Positions 16,170 to 23,922 of a stretch of 32,235 bases of DNA are shown here, piece by piece. This DNA comes from Pseudomonadota bacterium (GTDB lineage Bacteria > Pseudomonadota > Gammaproteobacteria > Steroidobacterales > Steroidobacteraceae), in contig QGVD01000045.1 of the NCBI GenBank assembly GCA_003242685.1, positions 1 to 32,235 on the forward strand. The letters run 5' to 3'. Under the pieces are notes generated by a model, which was given only the letters and a program-made list of their open reading frames with translations, searched no databases and was not told where the DNA came from. The position numbers and the translations under genes are program-made. Numbering within the stretch: the first letter of the stretch is position 1; every line of letters begins with the position of its first letter.

Positions 16170-18362
16170 TCAGGTGAGCGTGATCCCCTGTGCGGCGAGC
16201 GGCAGCGCGCGTACGGGCCTGCCGTTCGCGGCGGCGAGCGCGTTCGCGAGAGCCGGCGCGATCACCGGCGTCGCTGGTTCGCCGACGCCGCTCGGACGAT
16301 TCGTCGACGGCATGATGTGCACGTCGATGTCGGGCATCTGGTCGATGCGCACGACCGGATAATCGTCGAAGTTGCTCTGCTCGACGATGCCGTCGCGCAG
16401 CGTTATCGCGCCGCTGAGCGCGGCCGAGAGACCGTAGCCGATTCCCGACTCCATCTGCATGGCGACGACGTTCGGATTGACCGCGAGCCCGCAGTCGACC
16501 ACACAGAAGACCTTCTCGAGCGTAACGCCCGCGTCCGTGCGCGCGAGCTGGGCGACCTGCGCGACGACGGAGCCGAAGGACTCGTGGATGGCGAGTCCGA
16601 GGATCCGGTTCCTGTCACGCGCCGCACGCCAGGCGCTGCGCTCGGCCACGGCGTCGAGCACGGCCACGTGGCGCGGATGCGCGGCGAGCAGCTCGCGCCG
16701 CAGCGTGTACGGATCGGCGCCCGTCGCGCGCGCGATCTCGTCGATGAAGCATTCGACGGCGAAGGCCGTATGCGTGGAGCCTACGGCGCGCCAGAACTGC
16801 ACCGTGACGGGCAGCTCCGTCGTGTGCAGGTCCACCGAGAGATTGGGTACGGCATAGGGGAGGTTGCTGACGCCTTCGACGGAAGTCGGATCGACGCCAT
16901 CGCGGATGAGCGGCGCGAACAGCGTTCCCGCCACGAGCGACTGACCGACGATCCTGTGCCTCCAGGCAACGATGCGCCCCGCGCGGTCGAGGCCGGCTTC
17001 GATGCGGTGCACGTACATCGGCCGGTAGAAGCCGGCTCGCATGTCGTCTTCGCGCGTCCACACGAGCTTGAGCGGGACGGTGAGGCCCGCCGCCTTCGCG
17101 ATGGCAGCCGCTTCCACCACGTAGTCCGAATGCGCGTTGCCGCGACGGCCGAAGCTGCCGCCCGCATAGACGGTGTTGATCTTCACTTTCTCGGGCGGAA
17201 TCCCGAGGAGCTTGCCGAGCGCGGCCTGGTCGCCCGTCTGAAGCTGGTCGCCGTTCCAGATCTCGCACTCGCCGTCGCCGAGGCGCACGACACAGTTGAG
17301 CGGCTCCATCGGCGCGTGTGCAAGGAACGGAAACTCGTAGATGGCTTCCAGCCGGCGTGCCGCCCGCGCGAGCGCGGCATCGGCATCACCCTCACGGCGC
17401 ACGGGCGTGCCGGGCTTCGCCGACAGCGCGCGGTACTCCGCGAGCAGATCGGCGCTGCTCCGCTTGAACGCGTTCGTCTCGTCCCATTCCACCTTCAGCG
17501 CATCGCGTCCCTTGCGCGCGGACCAGAAGTCGCGCGCGATCACAGCGACTCCTCGATGCACCGGCGTCTCGAACGCGACGACGTCGTGCACGCCCTTCAC
17601 GGCCTTCGCCGCGATCGCGTCGAAGCTCTTCACCGTGGCGCCGAAGCGGGGAGGATGCGCGACAACGGCCGTGAGCATGCCGGGCAGCCGCACGTCCTGC
17701 GTGAAGATCGCCGTTCCGGTCGACTTCGCTCGGGCGTCGACGCGAGTCACGGGCCGGCCGATGAGGCGGAAGTCCGCGGGATCCTTGAGGCGCACCTCGC
17801 CCGGCACGGGGAGCTGCGCCGCTTCCGCGACGAGCTCACCGAAGCCTGCCGAGCGTCCCGAGGGCGCATGCTCGATGCGGCCCGCCGTGACCGTGATCTC
17901 GTCCGCCGCAACGCCCCAGCGATTGGCTGCAGCGGCGACGAGCATCGCGCGGGCCGTAGCACCTGCAGTGCGGAACTGTTCGTAGGAATTCGCCAGCGAC
18001 GTGCTGCCGCCGGTGCCCTGCAACCGGAACGCCAGATTGGCGTAACGCTGCGCATCCGCGGGCGCATCCTCGACGCGGATCTGCGACCAGTCGGCGTCCA
18101 GCTCTTCGGCCACCAGCGTGGCAAGTCCCGTGTGCGCACCCTGACCCAGCTCCACGTGCTTGGATATGACCGTCACGATGCCGTCGTCCGTGATGCGTAC
18201 GAACGCGTTGGGCTCGAACGGTGCCGCGGCTCCGCCGCGCGAAGCATCCGCACAGCCCGGCAGAGCCGGCAGCAGGGCAACCGAGAGCGTGAGCGCGGTG
18301 CCGCCCCTGAGCACGTCGCGGCGGCTGACATTGACGATTCCCTCGACTCGACGAAGGTTCAT
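16170..18362 (-). CDS. Molybdopterin-binding subunit of an isoquinoline 1-oxidoreductase-type hydroxylase
   Basis: This is a 730-residue large subunit of the xanthine dehydrogenase family, closest in layout to IorB-type two-subunit enzymes. A Tat signal (SRRDVLRGG, about residues 13-21) with a hydrophobic stretch predicts periplasmic location; the folded small subunit would travel with it. The Mo-cofactor regions include ELGQGAHTGLATLVAEEL, QGTGGSTS, YAGGSFGRRGN, AVGSTHTAFAVECFIDE and, near the end, GVGEPATP, whose Glu695 is the expected catalytic base. No FAD or C-terminal cytochrome domain is present, so electrons must leave through the 2Fe-2S subunit to a partner encoded elsewhere. AGGAGG precedes the ATG at 18362, which is 14 bases after the small-subunit stop. 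Substrate candidates are an N-heterocycle such as nicotinate, or an aromatic aldehyde. Confidence 0.88.
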   Translation of the reverse strand: MNLRRVEGIVNVSRRDVLRGGTALTLSVALLPALPGCADASRGGAAAPFEPNAFVRITDDGIVTVISKHVELGQGAHTGLATLVAEELDADWSQIRVEDAPADAQRYANLAFRLQGTGGSTSLANSYEQFRTAGATARAMLVAAAANRWGVAADEITVTAGRIEHAPSGRSAGFGELVAEAAQLPVPGEVRLKDPADFRLIGRPVTRVDARAKSTGTAIFTQDVRLPGMLTAVVAHPPRFGATVKSFDAIAAKAVKGVHDVVAFETPVHRGVAVIARDFWSARKGRDALKVEWDETNAFKRSSADLLAEYRALSAKPGTPVRREGDADAALARAARRLEAIYEFPFLAHAPMEPLNCVVRLGDGECEIWNGDQLQTGDQAALGKLLGIPPEKVKINTVYAGGSFGRRGNAHSDYVVEAAAIAKAAGLTVPLKLVWTREDDMRAGFYRPMYVHRIEAGLDRAGRIVAWRHRIVGQSLVAGTLFAPLIRDGVDPTSVEGVSNLPYAVPNLSVDLHTTELPVTVQFWRAVGSTHTAFAVECFIDEIARATGADPYTLRRELLAAHPRHVAVLDAVAERSAWRAARDRNRILGLAIHESFGSVVAQVAQLARTDAGVTLEKVFCVVDCGLAVNPNVVAMQMESGIGYGLSAALSGAITLRDGIVEQSNFDDYPVVRIDQMPDIDVHIMPSTNRPSGVGEPATPVIAPALANALAAANGRPVRALPLAAQGITLT

Positions 18363-18376
18363 CCCGGCGCTCCTCC

Positions 18377-18835
18377 TCAGGCGAGAGATTCGGCCGCGCG
18401 CCTGATCGCTGCACGGATCCGCAAATAGGTGCCGCAGCGGCATACGTTGCCGGACATCGCTGCGTCGATGTCGGCGTCCGTGGGCTTGCGGTTGCTCGCG
18501 AGCAGCGCGGTCGCGCTCATGATCTGGCCCGACTGGCAGTAGCCGCACTGCGGAACACTCTCGGCGATCCACGCTTCCTGGACGGCGCGGCCGACGGGCG
18601 TTTCGGCGATCGCTTCGATGGTCGTGATCTTCGAGCCGGTCACCGCCGAAACCGGTATCACGCAGCTTCGCGTCGGCTGTCCGTCGATGTGCACGGTGCA
18701 CGCGCCGCACAGCGCCTTGCCGCAGCCGAACTTGGTGCCGGTGAGGCCGAGGTGGTCACGCAGCACCCACAGGAGCGGCGTGTCCGGCTCCACATCCGCA
18801 TCGAGAACCTTGCCATTGACGTTGAGTGAGATCAC
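18377..18835 (-). CDS. (2Fe-2S)-binding small subunit of the molybdenum hydroxylase
   Basis: This is a 152-residue iron-sulfur protein of the CoxS/IorA type. The plant-ferredoxin-like N-terminal cluster is bound by C38, C43, C46 and C58 (FGCGKALCGACTVHIDG), and the C-terminal four-helix domain binds the second cluster by C97, C100, C132 and C134 (QCGYCQSGQ, CRCGTYLRI). It passes electrons from the molybdenum centre to an acceptor. The start is the GTG at 18835 with GAGGAG 6-7 bases upstream; the longer frame to 19195 overlaps the preceding gene's frame and has no conservation of the ferredoxin start. It has no signal of its own, as is usual for subunits that are exported with a Tat-bearing partner. 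It is directly followed by the large subunit gene. Confidence 0.92.
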   Translation of the reverse strand: MISLNVNGKVLDADVEPDTPLLWVLRDHLGLTGTKFGCGKALCGACTVHIDGQPTRSCVIPVSAVTGSKITTIEAIAETPVGRAVQEAWIAESVPQCGYCQSGQIMSATALLASNRKPTDADIDAAMSGNVCRCGTYLRIRAAIRRAAESLA

Positions 18836-18857
18836 CTGTGCTCCTCGCGGAAAGAAC

Positions 18858-18885
18858 GCGACGGCGCAGCGCCGTGCGCCGTCGC
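18858..18885 (-). terminator. Intrinsic terminator after the SnoaL-like gene
   Basis: A perfect 11-base stem (GCGACGGCGCA / TGCGCCGTCGC) with a 6-base loop lies in the 82-base gap after the SnoaL-like gene. On the minus strand it is followed by GTTCTTTCC, a short T-rich run, which fits an intrinsic terminator or attenuator. It would divide the carotenoid oxygenase/SnoaL unit from the hydroxylase/NAD salvage unit. Confidence 0.65.
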
Positions 18886-18917
18886 CCGAAGTATCCCGGA
18901 CGTGCGGCCCTTCCGGC

Positions 18918-19649
18918 TCAGTACGGCTCGGGCAGGTCCGGATGATTGCGGAAGATGTCCTTCTCTTTCTTGAGCTCGTTGTACGGCCTGTAGAGCGTCG
19001 GCGGTGCGTCGGGCTCGGGCAGAAAGCCGCGCACGGTGCCGTGATCCTTCGCCTTCGCCCAGCTCTCCTCGTACCGGTTGCGGAAGAGAGGCGCGAAGTT
19101 TGTGCGCTGAATGCGCCATTCGCCGTCCTCCTTGACGTAGTCGATGTAGTAGGGGCCCCAGATCCAGCTCGCGGAAGCATCGCGCCCCGAGGCACCCGGC
19201 GAGAGCCAGTGGCTGCGCGCCGACTGCCCGTCGCGCGCGATCTCGATGTACGGGTTGACGGTCATGTGCATGATGAACCAGCCGGGGATCTCGCGCGCCT
19301 TCTCGAACGCGGCGTACAGCCGGCGCACGCTGTCGATGCCCTTGTAGACGCCGCTGTCCGAGAACTCCACCGACACGTCGGGAGTCTTCCGCGCGAAGCA
19401 CTCGTCGACGATGCGCGAGAAGCGCTGCGTGAAGAGCAGATGGACGTACTTCGACTGGAGCTTCTCGATCGCGATCATGTCCTCGAGATACTGCACGCGC
19501 GCGAGGAGCGCCTGCATCTCGGCATCGTGCGCCGCCCCGGCCGGGGGCGACGCGTTCGGAGAAGAGCAGGCGCAGAGCAGCACGGCAACGGCGGGCAGGG
19601 CGGCGCGCACCACGGCGCGGCTCACGGGATTCAGACGGTATGTCCTCAT
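18918..19649 (-). CDS. SnoaL-like (NTF2-fold) putative lipoprotein
   Basis: This is a 243-residue protein. The N-terminal hydrophobic stretch ends in LLCAC28-SS, a good lipobox, so it is probably a membrane-anchored lipoprotein. The body resembles the SnoaL-like family: an N-terminal helix (IAIEKLQSKYVHLLF), a strand with VSVEFSDSGVYKG, IPGWFIMHMTVNPYIEI, and a C-terminal WRIQRTNFAP strand. Such folds act as cyclases, isomerases, dehydratases or small-molecule binding proteins; the reaction here cannot be told. Upstream of the ATG at 19649 is GAGGAT. It lies only 16 bases after the carotenoid oxygenase gene, so the two are co-transcribed, and a terminator-like hairpin follows. A cytoplasmic relative would normally lack the lipobox. 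Confidence 0.8.
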   Translation of the reverse strand: MRTYRLNPVSRAVVRAALPAVAVLLCACSSPNASPPAGAAHDAEMQALLARVQYLEDMIAIEKLQSKYVHLLFTQRFSRIVDECFARKTPDVSVEFSDSGVYKGIDSVRRLYAAFEKAREIPGWFIMHMTVNPYIEIARDGQSARSHWLSPGASGRDASASWIWGPYYIDYVKEDGEWRIQRTNFAPLFRNRYEESWAKAKDHGTVRGFLPEPDAPPTLYRPYNELKKEKDIFRNHPDLPEPY

Positions 19650-19665
19650 TCGATCCTCACAGGTT

Positions 19666-21114
19666 TCAGGCGACGTAGCGGCCGGTGCGGGCGGTGCTCT
19701 CGGGGACCCAGCAGCCGTGGAAGGTCATCCGCACCCGTACGGGCAGGCGGAGCGTAGCGACAGGCCCTTCGGCCAGGTTCTGCGCATCGAGCACGACGAG
19801 GTCGCTGCGCATCTCGGCGAACCGGTTGACCAGCACCAGCAGCCAGCCGTCGCCCTCCGGTGCGCCGGGGCGCCGCGGCACGAAGATGGGCTCCTGCACG
19901 CCGCAATCCGGCCCCGGGGCCCACGTCACGAGCTCGCCGGTCTGATGGTCGATGCGACCGATCGCGCCCATGCCGATGTCACCGGCGCGCGCGCCGGGCT
20001 GGCGGCAGATCATGTAGCCGTAGCGGTACGGCTTGCCCATCCAGCGTTCGTCGATCCTCGGCATCTCGTCCGGCGTGCTCACGATGAGCTTCATCTCGGG
20101 CGTTTCGCTTCGGCCGCTGAGGTCGAAGGTGAGCCGAGTGAGCTGAGGCGGCGCCGGCTTGTACGGGGAACCATCGGCGCTCGGGAAGAACTCGAAGCAG
20201 TTGCCCTGGTAGAGCGCGAGATCGAGGTGCAGGCGGTCGCCCTCGTTGTACGCGTTCATCATGTGGCCCGCGCTCACGGTGGGGCCGCGGAACCAGCGGA
20301 TCTCCTCGGCACGCCCGCGGCGCGGAAACACCGCGTAGTAGCTCGGCTTGTCGGGATGCCACTGATAGAACGGGCCGCCCTTCTTCAGCACCTCGAGGTC
20401 GGTGATGAGCGGGAAGAAGGGAACGATGACGTGGGTATCGGTGACTGCGAAATCGTGGACCATGCCCGGGTAGGGCATCTCGAACCACATTTCGTGCACG
20501 ATGCGGCCGTCGGCGTCCGCGATGTAGAACGCGAAGTCGCGGGTACAGTCGCCTTTCGCCTGGTACGAAAACGTGAGCAGCTCGTTGGTGTGCCAGTCCT
20601 GCTTGGGATGGGCGGTCAGGCTCACGGCCCGGACGGCGCCGTCGAAGTCCCAGGGGCTGCGCGTGTCGAGCGTGTCTGGGTCCACCTCGATCGGCAGTGA
20701 ATCTTCCTTCAGCACGAGCAGCCGCTTGCCGTTCCAGACGACGTTCGTGTTGGCCGTGCCCATGCTCTTGCCCGCGACACTCGGATCGTTGGTGTAGCGG
20801 TTGCGGTAGCGGCCGAAGAGCGAGCGCCGTGCTTTCTCCTGCAGTACGAAGCGTTCCGTGCGCACCCAGCGGCTGCGGTAGTCGACGTGCCCGTCCTCGA
20901 AGCGGAACATGTGCACCATGCCCTCGCCGTCGATGAAGATGTCGTCGCCCGTCATCGGCGGATACTGACGGTCGGGTCCGCAGCGGTAGAGCGTTCCGTT
21001 CAGCTCGCGCGGCACCGAACCCTGCACGAGCTCGAGATCGCGGATGGTCGACTCGGTGCGCACCGGCGCACCCCAGCCCCGGTACAGCGGAATATCGGGA
21101 AACGTGACTCCCAT
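19666..21114 (-). CDS. Carotenoid oxygenase family protein, lignostilbene dioxygenase-like
   Basis: This is a 482-residue non-heme iron oxygenase of the carotenoid cleavage family. The four iron-binding histidines of the seven-bladed propeller are H169 (TAHPK), H220 (GMVHDFAVT), H284 (SAGHMMNAY) and H466 (TFHGCWV). Family motifs NGTLYRCGPD, FIDGEGMVHMFRF and GTANTNVVW are clear. F60, Y103 and K136 stand at the positions used by stilbene-cleaving enzymes (Phe59, Tyr101 and Lys134 in NOV1 as I remember them) to bind the 4-hydroxyl of the substrate, with the same Tyr-Lys spacing. There is no signal peptide, so it acts in the cytoplasm. Predicted reaction: O2-dependent cleavage of a stilbene double bond to two aromatic aldehydes; a carotenoid substrate is not excluded. 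The ATG at 21114 is the only good start. It heads the minus-strand run. Confidence 0.87.
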   Translation of the reverse strand: MGVTFPDIPLYRGWGAPVRTESTIRDLELVQGSVPRELNGTLYRCGPDRQYPPMTGDDIFIDGEGMVHMFRFEDGHVDYRSRWVRTERFVLQEKARRSLFGRYRNRYTNDPSVAGKSMGTANTNVVWNGKRLLVLKEDSLPIEVDPDTLDTRSPWDFDGAVRAVSLTAHPKQDWHTNELLTFSYQAKGDCTRDFAFYIADADGRIVHEMWFEMPYPGMVHDFAVTDTHVIVPFFPLITDLEVLKKGGPFYQWHPDKPSYYAVFPRRGRAEEIRWFRGPTVSAGHMMNAYNEGDRLHLDLALYQGNCFEFFPSADGSPYKPAPPQLTRLTFDLSGRSETPEMKLIVSTPDEMPRIDERWMGKPYRYGYMICRQPGARAGDIGMGAIGRIDHQTGELVTWAPGPDCGVQEPIFVPRRPGAPEGDGWLLVLVNRFAEMRSDLVVLDAQNLAEGPVATLRLPVRVRMTFHGCWVPESTARTGRYVA

Positions 21115-21257
21115 CGGCAGAGCGCCTCCTGATGATGACCTACCCGCGCCATTATGCCCGCGCGCGGCGTCGGTGGCCTGACCTCTGCAATGATCCTTCG
21201 CCGGAACGAGTGCACGCCTCCGGTCTTGTTACTGGATCGACGACGGAGGAACAGGGC

Positions 21258-21680
21258 ATGAAACGCAAGGCATCGGCCGAATGGCAGGGCGGGCTCAGGG
21301 ACGGCAGGGGCACGATCTCGACCGACAGCGGCGTGCTCTCGAACACGGCATACTCGTTCGGCACGCGGTTCGAACAGGGGACGGGCACGAACCCCGAGGA
21401 GCTGATCGCCGCGGCACACGCGGGCTGTTTTTCGATGGCATTGTCCGCTCAGCTCGAAGGCGCGGGCCTGCGCGCCGAGCGCATCCGCACGACCGCGGCC
21501 GTGACACTGGAAAAGAGCGGCGAGGGTTTCGCGATCACTGCGGTGCATCTCGACGTGACGGCGCGCGTGCCGGGCGCCGCACGCGAAGCTTTCGACGAGA
21601 TCGCCGAGCGGGCGAAGAGCGGCTGTCCGGTTTCGAAGGTGCTGAACGCGAAGATCACCATGGACGCACGGCTCGAGTGA
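21258..21680 (+). CDS. OsmC family peroxiredoxin
   Basis: This is a 140-residue protein of the OsmC/Ohr superfamily, which reduces organic hydroperoxides with a pair of cysteines. The peroxidatic C57 (AAAHAGCFSMALS) and resolving C123 (KSGCPVSKVLNA) are both present, along with E48 in GTNPEELIAAA, a typical OsmC motif. It acts in the cytoplasm using lipoyl or thiol reductants. GGAGGAAC precedes the ATG at 21258 by 7-8 bases; an upstream frame to 21132 is not conserved. It is divergent from the carotenoid oxygenase and convergent with the methyltransferase gene. No further partner is evident. Confidence 0.93.
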   Translation: MKRKASAEWQGGLRDGRGTISTDSGVLSNTAYSFGTRFEQGTGTNPEELIAAAHAGCFSMALSAQLEGAGLRAERIRTTAAVTLEKSGEGFAITAVHLDVTARVPGAAREAFDEIAERAKSGCPVSKVLNAKITMDARLE

Positions 21681-21683
21681 CCG

Positions 21684-21699
21684 CGCCCGGGACCGGGCG
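21684..21699. terminator. Weak inverted repeat between convergent osmC and methyltransferase genes
   Basis: CGCCCGG and CCGGGCG face each other across two bases, allowing a stem of about five pairs with a six-base loop. It lies directly after the OsmC stop. No T tract follows, so its role as a terminator is uncertain. Confidence 0.3.
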
Positions 21700-21719
21700 G
21701 GTCTCCGGCAAATCCGCGC

Positions 21720-22547
21720 TCATTCGGCCGTCAGCACGAAGAAGCGGTTGCGGCTGCCGATGTCCGTCGAGAGCGCGCGGTGCGGGATGTCCTCTTCCAT
21801 CTCGACGTGCAGCCCTGCCGCGCGCGCGCGAGCACGGAATTCGGCGTGGTCGTGCGGAAAGTTGAAGAGGTGGTCGAACTGCGGGATGTTCGTAGCGGTC
21901 GTGAGCACGATGCGGCCACCCGGCGCCAGCCGCTGCGCGCAGCTCTCGAGGAGCCCGTACGGATCGGCGACGTGCTCGAGCAGCTCGATCAGGAAGATCG
22001 CGTCGAACGTCCGTGTAACGCCCTGCGGGAACGCGGCGCGCCGGAGCATCACCCTCGGGTGCAGGTCGGACACGCGCTCCGAGAGCGCAACGTCCCAGCC
22101 GCAGAGTCTGCAGCCGGGGGATGCGAGCAGCTCGAGCTCGAGGCCGGCACCTGCACCGACGACGGCGACGTGCCCGTACGGGATGCGCTGCTCCGCCACG
22201 AGCTCCATGATGCGGAAGCGGTGATCGGTGACGAGCACCGACATGAGCAGCGCGGCGTCGTATTCCCACCGGTCGATCGGCGCCGCGCTCCGGCCTGCCT
22301 GCGCGGGGTATTCACCCGTGCGGGCGAAGTGCTCGACATCCTGCATGTAGCGGTCGAGGAAACGCTCGTACGCCCGGATCAGGTCGTCGGTCGAACGGTC
22401 GTGAATGCGAACGAAACGCGCGACGTATTCCTCGACGCGCTCCTCCAGCCCGAGCGCATCCCTGACGAGCGCGCGCCTTGCCCGGTACATCGGGCGGAAG
22501 AGGCTCCGCTCGAGGACCGTCCTGACCTCGTTCCCTCCTGCTTCCAT
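21720..22547 (-). CDS. Class I SAM-dependent methyltransferase
   Basis: This is a 275-residue protein. The SAM-binding motif I is VAVVGAGAGLELELLA, followed by an acidic residue at the end of the next strand (LCGWDVALSE), DAIFLIELLEHVADPYGLL as motif IV, and APGGRIVLTTATNIPQ after it, typical of class I methyltransferases. The first 110 residues form a helical region rich in Arg and Glu that is not recognisable. The substrate is unknown. The ATG at 22547 has GGAG about 6 bases upstream, whereas the GTG at 22571 has none. It follows the secreted-protein gene after 120 bases and may be independent. The gene is convergent with osmC. Confidence 0.85.
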   Translation of the reverse strand: MEAGGNEVRTVLERSLFRPMYRARRALVRDALGLEERVEEYVARFVRIHDRSTDDLIRAYERFLDRYMQDVEHFARTGEYPAQAGRSAAPIDRWEYDAALLMSVLVTDHRFRIMELVAEQRIPYGHVAVVGAGAGLELELLASPGCRLCGWDVALSERVSDLHPRVMLRRAAFPQGVTRTFDAIFLIELLEHVADPYGLLESCAQRLAPGGRIVLTTATNIPQFDHLFNFPHDHAEFRARARAAGLHVEMEEDIPHRALSTDIGSRNRFFVLTAE

Positions 22548-22667
22548 GCCGGCTCCACTGTCCGCAGGCACCGGGGAGCGGAGCTGAGCCCGTTCCGGCT
22601 ACTCCAGGGAGCGGCGGCAGGGCTTGCGCTCGTGCCGTGAAACGCCCCGGGCACGCGACCGTGGACT

Positions 22668-23276
22668 TCAGCCGCGCCCGAGCGGAACGCGCAAGGTGCC
22701 GAACTGCTCCCCCGTGCGTGAATCGACGAGCCTGAGCTCGAATCGCAGCGACTCGAGCGGTGCATCGCCTCTCTCGTAGTAGAGGAAGCCCCATGCACGA
22801 TCGCCCGGCGCGACGACGCCCTCGCGCAGGCCGACTGTCATGACATCCGACCGCGGCGAAGCGGGGGAAGTTGCAGGCGAAGAAGCAGGGGGCGAGCTCG
22901 GTGCCGCCGGGACGGGCTGCGCCGGAGGCGGTGCGGTAGACGAGTCGTTCTCCGCGAGGCGGCGCGCCAGCACGTGAGGCGCGACGGGCCGGAGCACGAG
23001 CGAGCCGTCGGTGAGTACGAGCTCCTCGAACCGCAGGCGCAGCGGATGGCTGCTTTCGTTGTCGATCGTGAGCCGCAGCGGCGTCACCCAGCGCTCGAGG
23101 TCGGGCGGGTTACGCGTCCATGCGTCCGGTTCGATGATCACCCGGATGCCTGCGGCCTGGCCGACGACGGCGTTCGGCAGGGCAGGCAGCCTGTCCGCAG
23201 CCGCGGCGTAGCCGGGCGCGCAAAGGGCGGGCACGACACCGAAAGCGGCGATGAGCAGCGCGAGTCGCGCCAGCAT
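22668..23276 (-). CDS. Secreted protein of unknown function with a Pro/Ala/Ser linker
   Basis: This is a 202-residue protein I do not recognise. The N-terminus is a Sec-type signal: a charged start, LARLALLIAAFGVVPALC, and a likely cleavage after AYAAA at about residue 25-28. Two beta-rich segments follow: residues 30-110 (RVIIEPDAWTRNP, LRLTIDNESSHPLRLRF) and 145-202 (MTVGLREGVVAPGDRAWGFLYYERGD, quoted in part). They are joined by a Pro/Ala/Ser-rich linker at about 113-143. The first segment is like an Ig-type fold of periplasmic proteins with a conserved DN-x-S core, an inference. AGGAGG stands 7-8 bases before the ATG at 23276; the GTG at 23282 is too close to it. It is 25 bases after the HIT gene and may be co-transcribed. 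Confidence 0.75.
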   Translation of the reverse strand: MLARLALLIAAFGVVPALCAPGYAAAADRLPALPNAVVGQAAGIRVIIEPDAWTRNPPDLERWVTPLRLTIDNESSHPLRLRFEELVLTDGSLVLRPVAPHVLARRLAENDSSTAPPPAQPVPAAPSSPPASSPATSPASPRSDVMTVGLREGVVAPGDRAWGFLYYERGDAPLESLRFELRLVDSRTGEQFGTLRVPLGRG

Positions 23277-23301
23277 CGGCACACCTCCTCGACGATGACG
23301 A

Positions 23302-23718
23302 TCAGGTCAGGGCGGCCCGGATCTGCTCGGCGAGCTTGCGTCCCTCTTCAGCGTCGAGGGACTTCGCGGGCCAGCCTATCCCGAGGCCCTGCTCACGGTC
23401 CGGCTTCGGGATGATGTGGAAGTGCACGTGCGGAATCGCCTGGTGGGCGCCGCGCCCGTTGTTCTCGAGCACGTTGTACTCCCGGACCCCGGTCGCGGCG
23501 ATGACGGCACGGCAGATGCGCGGCAGCACGCGGCCCAGCGCAGCCGCGGACTCGTCCGAAAGCTGGTCGAGCGTCTCCGCGGGCTCCTTGGGAATCACCA
23601 GCGTATGGCCGCGCGACAGCGGATTGATGTCGAGGAAGGCGAGCACCTTGTCGTCCTCGTACACCTTGTGGCACGGGACCTCACCGTCGATGATCCTGCG
23701 GAAGATCGTGTCTGCCAT
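23302..23718 (-). CDS. HIT family nucleotide hydrolase (HINT-like)
   Basis: This is a 138-residue protein of the histidine triad family. The HIT motif is H97-V-H99-F-H101-I-I, with H99 as the expected nucleophile, and the upstream segments DDKVLAFLDINPLSRGHTLVIPK and NVLENNGRGAHQAIPH are typical of HINT proteins, which hydrolyse adenosine phosphoramidates and other nucleotide conjugates in the cytoplasm. The ATG at 23718 is preceded by a weak ribosome site. The gene is divergent from the asparagine-synthetase-like gene, with a 204-base region that contains a TTCTGTC direct repeat (23733-23739, 23751-23757) and a 10-base palindrome GGCACGTGCC (23872-23881), both of unknown meaning. Confidence 0.92.
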   Translation of the reverse strand: MADTIFRRIIDGEVPCHKVYEDDKVLAFLDINPLSRGHTLVIPKEPAETLDQLSDESAAALGRVLPRICRAVIAATGVREYNVLENNGRGAHQAIPHVHFHIIPKPDREQGLGIGWPAKSLDAEEGRKLAEQIRAALT

Positions 23719-23922
23719 GACGCACCCGTTGGTTCTGTCAGGACCGCTAATTCTGTCCCGATGCGGGGCCGCGGGAGCAAGCGCAGCGCATCAGATCCCT
23801 CCGGCTCACCGTCTGCACGGCTCGTGCTCCGGGTCCACGGCGTGCTACCTTCCAGTGTGCGCTGAACGTATGGCACGTGCCGGGGAACCCACAGTCGGTG
23901 CTCGGCGCAGGGAGGCGTTGCC

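Noticed and set aside
16317..18428. A 703-codon plus-strand open frame
   Set aside because: It is antisense to the molybdopterin subunit gene, which has intact motifs through its whole length.
22572..22667. Possible hairpin CGTGCC...GGCACG between the secreted-protein and methyltransferase genes
   Set aside because: Only six pairs with a long loop; this arises easily in GC-rich DNA.
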